From Aminicenans sp964648465 (GTDB lineage Bacteria; Acidobacteriota; Aminicenantia; Aminicenantales; Aminicenantaceae), in NCBI GenBank assembly GCA_964648465.1, contig CAZYMU010000060.1, forward strand, positions 1-7,514: a DNA stretch of 7,514 nt, written 5' to 3'. This document shows positions 1 through 5,022 of the stretch, one piece after another. The notes under the pieces are model-generated. The model saw nothing but the letters and a program-made list of their open reading frames with translations. It searched no databases and was not told the DNA's origin. Numbering within the stretch: the first letter of the stretch is position 1; every line of letters begins with the position of its first letter. Both the position numbers and the translations under genes were made by a program.

Positions 1-396
1 CGTGATACAGTCGTTTGAGTCCCGAATGAATTTTCATCCGCACCTGCACTTTCTTATCACAGAGGTAGGTGTGGCCAAAAACGGTCAATCCCTCAGGATC
101 TCAAAATTCAATGACTCTCTCCTCTGCCCAGAGTGTGGAGGCCAGATGTCAAGCCTCACCTTTATCGAAGAACCAAAGGTTATCGATAAGATCCCCCGCT
201 CACCTCAATCTGACTTTCTTTGCCGAACGACCTCCCCCACCTCAAATTGTCCAACAGGAACTCTCGATGGCAGCCGAAGAGATAGGCGAGTACTTCTGAG
301 ACCATTTATGACTGCCTTTTGTCGATTTGAGAGGAGGAGTCTATCTTATAGCTGATTCTTTTGCTTTCTTTGTCGTTTTGCTTCTTTTCCTAGTCC
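1..396 (+). mobile_element. IS91-family element remnant, 3' part (copy 1)
   Basis: This is the right-hand part of an IS91-like rolling-circle element, running in from beyond the left edge. It holds the deleted transposase remnant and then about 100 bp of non-coding 3' end. The stretch from about 125 to 396 is repeated at 2858-3080. Both copies end with the same 24-base tail (373-396 and 3057-3080, one mismatch, finishing in CCTAGTCC), after which they diverge completely, so 396 is taken as the element's 3' boundary. Relative to copy 2 it keeps about 46 extra bases between two TGTCG(A/T)TTT motifs near 318-325 and 371-378. Boundary placement is from this two-copy comparison only. Confidence 0.7.
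2..299 (+). pseudogene. IS91-family (HUH/Y2-type) transposase, deleted and frameshifted
   Basis: In IS91 elements this protein nicks and joins single-stranded ends for rolling-circle transposition. The first residues contain the HUH motif NFHPHLHFLIT (positions 29-61), the metal-binding site of the family. About twenty residues later, after KFNDSL, the frame jumps directly to the family's C-terminal block CPECGGQM...FIEEPKVIDKI (about 125-193). The intervening region with the catalytic tyrosine(s), usually well over 100 residues, is missing. A +1 shift near 194-200 then moves the reading to another frame, where the normal family ending (AERPPPPQIVQQ...AAEEIGEYF, stop 297-299) is intact. The gene is therefore dead. 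It runs off the left edge, so the N-terminus is not seen. Confidence 0.75.
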
Positions 397-424
397 GCTC
401 GACTTAAAGTCATCACCATGGACT

Positions 425-730
425 ATGATTTTATCCCGGAAAAAAGAGATCAGTATCAGGAAAGTGCTCGGCGCTTCAACTTCAAATATTGTTTCCATGC
501 TGTCAAAGGATTTTGTTAAGCTCATCCTGGTTTCTGTTTTGATCGCCTCCTCCCTAGCCTGGACAGCTATCCAACTCTGGCTGCAGCATTTTGCCTACCG
601 GATCGATATGAACCTTCTTATTATCTTTGCAGTTGCTCTGGGAGCCCTGGTGATCGCGATTGCAACAGTAAGTATTCAAGGAGTCCGTGCAGCTGTTGCA
701 AACCCTGTAAACTCCCTGCATGATAAATAA
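425..730 (+). pseudogene. C-terminal stub of a MacB/FtsX-type ABC transporter permease
   Basis: Residues 5-18 (RKKEISIRKVLGAS) match the hallmark (R)xKEIGIRKVLGAS motif that opens the last FtsX domain of MacB-like permeases. Such permeases are inner-membrane subunits of ABC exporters or of lipoprotein/antimicrobial-peptide systems. Two membrane spans follow (about residues 31-52 and 64-86), then the typical ending (VRAAVANPVNSL, stop 728-730). Full-length members of this group are usually several hundred residues and have earlier spans and a periplasmic domain, so only the last ~100 residues remain. The sequence between the IS91 boundary at 396 and about 425 shows no family similarity. The break therefore sits next to the element end, and insertion followed by deletion probably removed the rest. 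The ATG at 425 is only the first available start; the stub is unlikely to work. Confidence 0.7.
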
Positions 731-761
731 AAAAGTCAATTGCAGCAAAAAACCGCTTTTG

Positions 762-1877
762 TTAGAAGGCTTCGTTGGCCGTGATGTAATAGCCCGAAGT
801 GCCTTTCCCGAAACCATAATCTAATCTGATATTGGTTCCTTCCTTGGGAACGACCAGGACACGGAGCCCGATACCAACAGAATATTTGAGATTCCCCAGG
901 CTCATCCTTCCGAGTTTATCCGCCACATCCGAAACACTTGCGAACACAACCGCTCCGAATAATTTCGAGATTTTTACTCTCAGTTCGGTCTGGAGGACAA
1001 TCATGGACATATCTCTATAACGCCCACTGTATAAACCCCGCATAATCATATCTCCCCCAATTTCGGACATGTGCCGAAAAGTGGGTGACCCGGTCACAGA
1101 TTGGAGGATCGCTTGAACCGCAAAAACATGGGATTTAAAGACGGGGAAATACTTTCTGAGGTCAAATTTTACAGTGGTGAATTTGAAATCGCTTCCGAAT
1201 ATCGGGGAGTTGAAATTGCTAGTTAACTGGAAATAATTTCCTTTATGGGGGAAGAAGATGTTGTCGCGTTTATCCCAGTTGAGGATAAAACCCAGGGATG
1301 AGAGTTTTCCCCCTTCGCTGCCGGTGATGAGTCCTGAAGCGAGCTGTTTGTCCTCTTCAATTTCGACAATATTGAGGTTTTCGAATTTGTACTGGATGCC
1401 AAAATACAGCCTCTCTCCCGGAAGGATTCTTTTCTGGAGACTTAAGTCGAAATTGAACATTTTTGGGGTGTAATCTTCTTCCGCCTCATCTAGGGTTTGG
1501 TTCCCGTATCCCCAGAATTTATTGGGGAATTTGCTGATTTTTAAGTATGAGTTAATGATATAGGCTTCATTCTTCAAATAGATCTCAGGCTTGAGTTCTA
1601 TGCCGTACTGCTTGTTCTGGGTGTAGTAAGCCTGAAAATACAGGGAAGAAGGCCTTGCGTTTTCTGGGATACCTTTGGCCCTATACGTGAGAAGCCCTCC
1701 TCCTCCGAGTCCCCAGCGCGTCTCCGGCATGCGAAAGATGATAGGGAGCACAACCATGCTTATTCTTTTATCCTTCTTTTTTTCTTTTTCCTCTTTTCCC
1801 GCTCCCAATCCTAGACTGGTCGAAGTGATCAATATCAAAGATAAAAATAAAATTAGAATGGGTATCCGTTTAAACAT
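762..1877 (-). CDS. Surface-antigen (BamA/TamA-type) outer-membrane beta-barrel protein
   Basis: This 371-residue protein opens with a signal peptide (about 1-26: charged MFKR, hydrophobic core, small residues). A Lys/Glu-rich linker (27-38) follows, then alternating aromatic strands typical of a 16-stranded barrel. Family marks are the WDKRDNIFFPHKGNYF block (201-216), the GGDMIMRGLYSGRYRD segment (274-289), equivalent to the LRGY loop of surface antigens, and a C-terminal Phe suited to a Bam-recognised beta-signal. Domain family: bacterial surface antigen (Bac_surface_Ag). No POTRA repeats are present and the length fits a barrel alone, so it is not BamA itself. Its substrate or role is unknown. 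The ATG at 1877 has GGGGAGGA directly upstream (1881-1888) and a promoter at 1919-1947. It converges on the permease stub with 31 bp between the stops. The gene looks intact. Confidence 0.85.
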   Translation of the reverse strand: MFKRIPILILFLSLILITSTSLGLGAGKEEKEKKKDKRISMVVLPIIFRMPETRWGLGGGGLLTYRAKGIPENARPSSLYFQAYYTQNKQYGIELKPEIYLKNEAYIINSYLKISKFPNKFWGYGNQTLDEAEEDYTPKMFNFDLSLQKRILPGERLYFGIQYKFENLNIVEIEEDKQLASGLITGSEGGKLSSLGFILNWDKRDNIFFPHKGNYFQLTSNFNSPIFGSDFKFTTVKFDLRKYFPVFKSHVFAVQAILQSVTGSPTFRHMSEIGGDMIMRGLYSGRYRDMSMIVLQTELRVKISKLFGAVVFASVSDVADKLGRMSLGNLKYSVGIGLRVLVVPKEGTNIRLDYGFGKGTSGYYITANEAF

Positions 1878-1918
1878 CTGTCCTCCCCAGGTTAGTAACC
1901 CAAGTGGAATGTTGTTTT

Positions 1919-1947
1919 ATTATAAGTAAATAAAAATGAATAATCAA
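1919..1947 (-). promoter_or_regulatory. Sigma70-type promoter of the outer-membrane barrel gene
   Basis: On the minus strand, TTGATT (1942-1947) and a perfect TATAAT (1919-1924) are separated by 17 bp. This predicts a start of transcription near 1912 and a leader of about 35 nt before the ATG at 1877. Position, spacing and orientation all fit. No operator is obvious. Confidence 0.7.
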
Positions 1948-2026
1948 ATTGGGGAGCAATCCTGTACTCGTTCAGATAGATTAGTGACACATTGTAGGTA
2001 CGATGGGTGGTAGAATAGGAGTTACT

Positions 2027-2711
2027 ATGAGTAGATACGGATCAATTATTCCTGGGTCTAATTTTATAACCTCACTTTCGAGACAAAGTAAGATATCAAA
2101 AGATGCGAAGAAGCGATTACGTTGGTTTGATCATTACCGTAAATACGGCAATGCCAGAATGACCTGTCGCTATTTTGGCATTTCTGCCCAAACTTTCTAT
2201 CGATGGAAGAGACGTTTTGACAAATATGATTTAACGACATTGGAGGAGCTCTCATGCAGGCCTCATCGGGTAAGGAGGCCTCAGATATCTTCCCATGTTG
2301 TAGAGAGGATTAGAGAGTTAAGAGAGCAATATCCGCGTTGGGGAAGGGATAAGCTGGCAGTACTTCTTCACAGAGAAGGCATAGAGATCTCTTCATCGAC
2401 TGTAGGGAGAGTAATCAATCGGCTGAAGGCGAGAGGAGTTCTTCGAGAGCCTATTAATACTAGAATAGCCAAACTTGCCCGGAAGAGAAAGAGGAAGCCA
2501 AGATATGCCACCCGTATTCCTAAGGATTATAGAGTTGAAGCGCCTGGTGATTTAGTAGAGGTAGACACCCTGAGGGTGAAGCTTCTGCCTGATCTGGTAC
2601 GTTATCAATTCAGTGCCAGAGATGTCATATCCCGATGTGATGGACTTAGAGCTTATTGCAGACAGAGTAGTTTTGCCGGTTCTTTGTTTCTGGAATACCT
2701 GGAGAGAAAAT
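2027..2711 (+). pseudogene. IS481-like DDE transposase, 3'-truncated
   Basis: The remnant carries an N-terminal helix-turn-helix (about residues 28-70, including RYFGISAQTFYRWKRRF), and a second DNA-binding region (about 85-137, WGRDKLAVLL...SSSTVGRVINRL). A basic linker comes next, then the start of the RNase H-fold catalytic core with the first acidic residue in GDLVEVDT, followed by SARDVISR. Similarity stops around LEYLERKF (about 2708). The block with the second Asp (usually a DGGSEF-like motif) and the final Glu are absent, so it is inactive. At about 2709-2720 it passes into an IS91 tail in a different frame. The open frame runs from 2003 to 2782, but its last ~20 codons are out-of-frame IS91 sequence. 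I prefer the start at 2027, which has AGGAG at 2017-2021 five bases upstream; the ATG at 2003 lacks a good ribosome site. Confidence 0.75.
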
Positions 2712-3033
2712 TTCTATTCCAACACTCACAGGGGAAAAGTACGCAAGACAGGAGTTTCCTCTTCTCATCCGCTTATCATTGAAGAAGAAGAGAGGTTTGT
2801 TGTCTCCAGAGGCTGGGCCGAGATGATCAAGAAAATCTATGAAGTTGACCCTCTGTTGTGTCCTCGCTGCGGTGGCCAGATGTCAATCCTCACCTTCATC
2901 GAAGAACCGAAGGTTATCGATAAGATCACCCGCTCACCTCAATCTGACTTTCTTTGCCGAACGACCTCCCTCACCTCAAATTGTCCAACAGGAACTCTCG
3001 ATGGCAGCCGAAGAGATAGGCGAGTACTTTTGA
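2712..3033 (+). pseudogene. IS91-family transposase, C-terminal remnant
   Basis: The readable part starts at FYSNTHRGKVRK, equivalent to the conserved YYGWYSN-type region of IS91 transposases. It continues through SRGWAEMIKKIYEVDPLLCP and CGGQM...FIEEPKVIDKI. This piece includes about 50 residues deleted from copy 1. As in copy 1, a +1 shift (near 2928-2934) throws the frame off, and the family ending (AAEEIGEYF, stop 3031-3033) is found in the other frame. The HUH motif and tyrosine region are lost, so no activity is expected. The 154-codon open frame that spans it starts inside the IS481 sequence out of frame and is not a natural gene. Confidence 0.7.
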
Positions 3034-3080
3034 GACCATTCATGACTGCTTTTTTGTCGATTTGCTTCTTTTCCTAGTCC
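2712..3080 (+). mobile_element. IS91-family element tail (copy 2)
   Basis: This second copy of the IS91-like 3' part consists of the transposase C-terminal region and the terminal non-coding stretch ending in CCTAGTCC. Against copy 1 I count about 8 substitutions over the last ~190 shared bases before the TGTCGATTT motif, and one extra T in a T-run. It also lacks the segment lying between the two TGTCG(A/T)TTT repeats of copy 1, which fits a short-repeat deletion. The left side is a deletion joint with the IS481-like gene, not a genuine element end. Confidence 0.7.
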
Positions 3081-3087
3081 TCTAAAA

Positions 3088-3116
3088 TTGACAGAAGAGC
3101 GACCATATCATAAAAT
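3088..3116 (+). promoter_or_regulatory. Near-consensus sigma70-type promoter with no gene in front of it
   Basis: A perfect TTGACA (3088-3093), a 17-bp spacer and TAAAAT (3111-3116) lie 8 bp past the IS91 boundary and point right. The genes to the right, from 3248 to 5276, are all on the other strand and no plus-strand open frame follows closely. A transcript would run antisense into the DUF6544-type gene. The call rests on sequence match alone, and the DNA here is AT-rich, which raises the chance of a spurious match. Confidence 0.4.
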
Positions 3117-3149
3117 CTAGTTCAAATCGATTACAGTTAATTTCTTTCA

Positions 3150-3174
3150 TAACTTAATGATAATATTTAAGTTA
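3150..3174. repeat. Perfect 8-bp inverted repeat, AT-rich
   Basis: TAACTTAA (3150-3157) and TTAAGTTA (3167-3174) flank a 9-base loop. The stem is too AT-rich to be a strong terminator and has no T-run after it. It lies in the 167-bp gap between the IS91 boundary and the 3' end of the DUF6544-type gene. A second imperfect hairpin, TGGGACA/TGTCCA, sits at 3197-3219. Together these are the only structures I see in this gap besides the promoter-like site. Confidence 0.35.
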
Positions 3175-3247
3175 CAAGGATTTTAAATTTCAACGTTGGG
3201 ACAGCACTGATAGTGTCCATAGAATTTCAGGTTACAATTCAATTTTT

Positions 3248-4096
3248 TTAGTGCTTATATTTGATATCGACAACACGTCCCTTCCAATATGCAAAACTAC
3301 CTTGAGGAAGGTTCCACTCAACCTTTCCTTCTAAAGGTATCAATATACCATTTCGTCTCTGGTAGTTACTAAAATAACCTGTCCAAGATACTAATTTATA
3401 CGTATCGTTAATCAGTCTATATCGCTTAGAAGTAACTTTAATTATTTCATCTTCATTGTTAAAATAGAATTTTAAACTAACTTCATTAACTCCGTCTTTC
3501 AGTATTGCAATTGCCGTATTATCGTCTATTGCTTCCCATTTTGTTGATTGACTGGGCAACAAAGCAGTCGGGAACCAAACACTCTCTGCCAAATAGCGGA
3601 CTAACTCACCAGTATCCAACTCTTTAGCACCCGAGGCATTTGCTACAGTGAAAGTATTGAAAAGTTTGGCATTAAGGATTCCAGAACCTTTCTTGTACAT
3701 ATCGAGAACTCTCGCTGTAATGAGTGGAGCCATTTTAATTTTGGCATCCCAAACAAATCCGGGCGGATTGGTTGTAAAATGTTGAGTTGCATTTAGTGGT
3801 AGCCACTTTTCTGAATCTTCACTCATGCGAAAATAACTGATTTGTTTTAACTCTACAAAATGAATGTATTGCTGCCCCTCAGGAATAGTTTTTTTAAGAT
3901 ATCTTTTCACTGGAATAGGCAATTCATTTAAATCCTGAGACATAAAATTTCGTCCATTGCTGGTATTAGCATGAGCATTTAATTCGACGAATATTTTTCT
4001 CGTTGATTTCTCAAGACGGTATCCATTTATCCAGATAGACATAATAATCAAAAAGACAATAAAGCCAATGATTGCAAGTGTATATTTTACCCACAT
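3248..4096 (-). CDS. Membrane-anchored DUF6544/DUF6920-type protein, probable integron cassette gene
   Basis: The protein has 282 residues with one N-terminal membrane segment (about 5-24), followed by a soluble domain probably outside the cytoplasm. It carries the conserved string of a family of unknown function: PVKRYLKK (62-69), PPGFVWDAKI (111-120), DMYKKGSG (132-139), ELVRYLAE (164-171), WFPTALLP (174-181), WEAIDD (187-192) and a closing IP.EGKVEW...YWKGRV. I recall this family as DUF6544 (related to DUF6920); the number is from memory. No enzymatic residues are known, so no function is assigned. The ATG at 4096 is preceded by GGAG eight bases upstream. The coding start lies 30 bp after the attC cleavage point with no promoter between, as in integron cassettes. 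The gene looks intact and is visibly more AT-rich than the flanking IS remnants. Confidence 0.75.
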   Translation of the reverse strand: MWVKYTLAIIGFIVFLIIMSIWINGYRLEKSTRKIFVELNAHANTSNGRNFMSQDLNELPIPVKRYLKKTIPEGQQYIHFVELKQISYFRMSEDSEKWLPLNATQHFTTNPPGFVWDAKIKMAPLITARVLDMYKKGSGILNAKLFNTFTVANASGAKELDTGELVRYLAESVWFPTALLPSQSTKWEAIDDNTAIAILKDGVNEVSLKFYFNNEDEIIKVTSKRYRLINDTYKLVSWTGYFSNYQRRNGILIPLEGKVEWNLPQGSFAYWKGRVVDIKYKH

Positions 4097-4126
4097 AATA
4101 TTAACTCCATTTTAATTCTCTCTTAA
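3248..4126 (-). mobile_element. Integron gene cassette 2 (DUF6544-type cargo), distal end missing
   Basis: On the minus strand the cassette begins at the TTAAGA half of the attC core site GTTAAGA and has a 30-nt leader before the gene. This layout (recombination point, short leader, one open frame, no promoter) is the standard cassette architecture. The attC that should follow the gene is not recognisable between 3081 and 3247. It may have been lost when the IS91 tail arrived, so the left limit given is only the stop codon. Confidence 0.5.
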
Positions 4127-4181
4127 CGAAAAAGCTCAGCGGCACCGTTCAAGCGGCGTCCGCTGGAGTAATTTGTTAGAT
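4121..4181 (-). other. Integron attC recombination site
   Basis: Read on the minus strand, the outer core sites are ATCTAAC (4175-4181, perfect RYYYAAC) and GTTAAGA (4121-4127, matching GTTRRRY except the last base). After short spacers the inner arms CTCCAGCGG and CCGCTGAG pair with a single unpaired C in the first arm, the extrahelical base expected in attC hairpins. The centre (GACGCCGCTTGAACGGTG) can form a further short stem. The 61-bp length is in the normal range. It sits directly after the RelE-type gene and before the next gene's leader, both on the same strand, exactly where attC belongs. No other copy of the site is in the window. Confidence 0.75.
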
Positions 4182-4199
4182 TTTTTTCTTACAGACATC

Positions 4200-4436
4200 T
4201 CATCTGTGACCAATTCTAAGAATAAGGACATCATCTCCCAAAATTGCATAGATAACCCTATAATTACTGAATCGATATTTTCGAAGATTAGCAAATTGCC
4301 CTTTAAGAACCGGATAAGTATCTGCTTTCTTTGAAAGCTCTTGCTCAATTTTATCTAAAATACGACAGGCCTCTGCCTTAGAAAGCTTTTTCAGATCGCG
4401 ATGTACTGACCTCTTGTAAATGATATTATAAGCCAA
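4200..4436 (-). CDS. RelE/ParE-superfamily toxin of the toxin-antitoxin cassette
   Basis: The 78-residue protein has the RelE fold signature: an N-terminal strand (MAYNIIYKRS), an amphipathic helix (HRDLKKLSKAEACRILDKIE), and the core LRKYRFSNYRVIYAI followed by LILRIGHR. Members are usually ribosome-dependent mRNA endonucleases or gyrase poisons; which one applies here cannot be told. It starts at TTG (4436), the only start in frame before an upstream stop, and overlaps the antitoxin's end by 11 bp, so translation is probably coupled. Family members normally continue a few residues past GHR, often with an aromatic residue. Here a TGA (4200-4202) ends the protein, although the frame stays open for seven more codons (DVCKKKI) to a TAA that belongs to the attC. 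The toxin may thus be weakened by a recent nonsense change. Confidence 0.75.
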   Translation of the reverse strand: MAYNIIYKRSVHRDLKKLSKAEACRILDKIEQELSKKADTYPVLKGQFANLRKYRFSNYRVIYAILGDDVLILRIGHR

Positions 4437-4644
4437 GGGATTTTCTCAGTTCTTTGCCTGAAACAATAGGATCTGTCCTGTCATGCAGCCGGTCAAAAGC
4501 CACTTGGAGATCTGCATAGTCGTCAATGTAAGACTCCAACGCTTTTTGAATGATGTAAGAGCGGGGCCGTTCTGTTTCTTTGGCAATATTGTCTAGGTGA
4601 TTGGCAAGCTCATTGGGGAGTCTAACTGAAATTGCTGTCTTCAT
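4426..4644 (-). CDS. Ribbon-helix-helix (CopG/RelB-type) antitoxin
   Basis: The 72-residue protein (MKTAISVRLPNELANHLDNI...) shows the ribbon-helix-helix pattern. A basic beta strand (residues 2-9) contacts operator DNA as a dimer, and two helices follow (about 11-22 and 27-41, with RPRSYIIQKALESYIDDY). The acidic tail ending SGKELRKSLGL is typical of the segment that wraps the cognate RelE/ParE toxin. The frame is open up to 4701, but I choose the ATG at 4644: AAAAGG lies six bases upstream (4651-4656), the family's N-terminus starts there, and the promoter's -35 and -10 lie inside the longer version. It overlaps the toxin gene and, by family behaviour, should repress its own promoter through the operator at 4663-4683. 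Confidence 0.8.
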   Translation of the reverse strand: MKTAISVRLPNELANHLDNIAKETERPRSYIIQKALESYIDDYADLQVAFDRLHDRTDPIVSGKELRKSLGL

Positions 4645-4662
4645 AAAATACCTTTTGATATC

Positions 4663-4701
4663 ATTGTAATATATTGTATACAAGAATTCATGGAAAGTCA
4701 A
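4663..4701 (-). promoter_or_regulatory. Toxin-antitoxin promoter with overlapping operator
   Basis: On the minus strand, TTGACT (4696-4701), a 17-bp spacer and TACAAT (4673-4678) form a strong sigma70-type promoter. The -10 lies in a perfect palindrome TTGTATACAA (4674-4683). The hexamer ATTGTA occurs twice on the plus strand (4663-4668 and 4673-4678), exactly 10 bp apart. Tandem half-sites one helical turn apart suit cooperative binding by a ribbon-helix-helix antitoxin, so autorepression is likely. This is the only promoter seen for both cassettes. Confidence 0.65.
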
Positions 4702-4716
4702 ATATTATTTTAAGGA

Positions 4717-4723
4717 ATCTAAC
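4717..4723 (-). other. Putative cassette insertion point (GTTAGAT core)
   Basis: On the minus strand GTTAGAT fits the integron core GTTRRRY perfectly and is identical to the core complementary to the outer ATCTAAC of the attC at 4121-4181. It lies at the exact point where MazF similarity ends and the promoter region of the toxin-antitoxin cassette begins. No attC hairpin surrounds it, so a secondary site inside the toxin gene is the simplest reading. A seven-base match alone is weak evidence; its position is what matters. Confidence 0.45.
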
Positions 4724-5022
4724 AATAGCTCCTCCTCTTATGCTTTGGCCACCCTTTTTTCTACACGTTTCATAGAAAGAATTCTTATCTGACTAATTTT
4801 CACCCAGGATTTTTTAGTAAGTCTGGAATCTGTAAGTTCTAAGGTCAGCGGGAATCATGCACGTTGAGGTTGGCTCGTTAGAGCAACCGCGATAACTGTC
4901 CCTGAGCGTTCGTTAAAAACATTATGACTCAAAATAAGAACAGGGCATAAACCGACCTGCTTACTTCCGATAACCGGATTAAGATCAGCCCAGTAAATAT
5001 TACCTCTCAATATTCTGGCCAT
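4723..5022 (-). pseudogene. MazF/PemK-type toxin with two in-frame stops and lost 3' end
   Basis: Translating on the minus strand from the ATG at 5022 gives RGNIYWADLNPVIGS, PVLILSHNVFNERSG and TVIAVALTSQPQRA, the SH3-like barrel core of MazF mRNA interferases (family RGDIYWADLDP, RPVLI, TSQ). A TGA at 4855-4857 interrupts after 55 codons, where relatives usually have Gly (RAGFPL). The same frame continues with FPLTLEL, KKSWVKISQIRILS and KRVEKRVAKA, clear MazF C-terminal sequence. A TAA at 4738-4740 follows, where Ser is usual (SEEEL), and then EEEL. Similarity ends at 4723, within the GTTAGAT site that bounds the RelE cassette. The ATG overlaps the preceding antitoxin-like gene by 16 bp, the usual antitoxin-toxin arrangement. 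A 55-residue product would not be a working toxin. Confidence 0.75.

Larger units (their letters stand above)
4127..4722 (-). mobile_element. Integron gene cassette 1 (RHH/RelE toxin-antitoxin)
   Basis: The cassette is bounded on the minus strand by GTTAGAT (4717-4723) upstream and the attC core GTTAAGA (4121-4127) downstream. Cutting after each G gives a 596-bp unit holding promoter, operator, antitoxin, toxin and attC. Toxin-antitoxin pairs with their own promoter are common cargo of sedentary integron arrays, where they are thought to stabilise the array. The upstream core is not part of a recognisable attC, so that boundary is inferred. Confidence 0.55.

Noticed and set aside
742..762. 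Small AAAAGCGGTTTT-type hairpin between the converging permease stub and barrel gene
   Set aside because: The stem is about four A:T pairs, too weak to call a terminator.
554..817. Minus-strand 87-codon open frame over the permease stub
   Set aside because: It is an antisense shadow of the FtsX-type coding sequence and has no family similarity or ribosome site.
2064..2255. Minus-strand 63-codon open frame
   Set aside because: It is antisense to the IS481-like helix-turn-helix region, whose plus-strand reading is clearly the real one.
3188..3237. A degenerate attC after the DUF6544-type gene (TTTCAAC ... GTTACAA with a TGGGACA/TGTCCA stem)
   Set aside because: The core sites match poorly and the spacers are very unequal, so it is listed only as an imperfect hairpin.
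4136..4348. A 70-codon minus-strand open frame ending in SNKLLQRTPLERCR
   Set aside because: It is a shadow of the RelE-type gene, and its tail is simply the translation of the attC site. Such peptides appear in databases because attC sites are repeated, not because they are genes.
4717..4883. A possible long attC running from ATCTAAC (4717) to GTTAGAG (4877)
   Set aside because: The interior is mazF coding sequence, the inner arms do not pair convincingly, and 167 bp is long for an attC.
4868..4888. Hairpin GGTT-G-GCTC/GAGC-AACC resembling a tRNA D-arm
   Set aside because: It lies within the mazF coding remnant, the loop has only four bases, and no acceptor, anticodon or T arm surrounds it.
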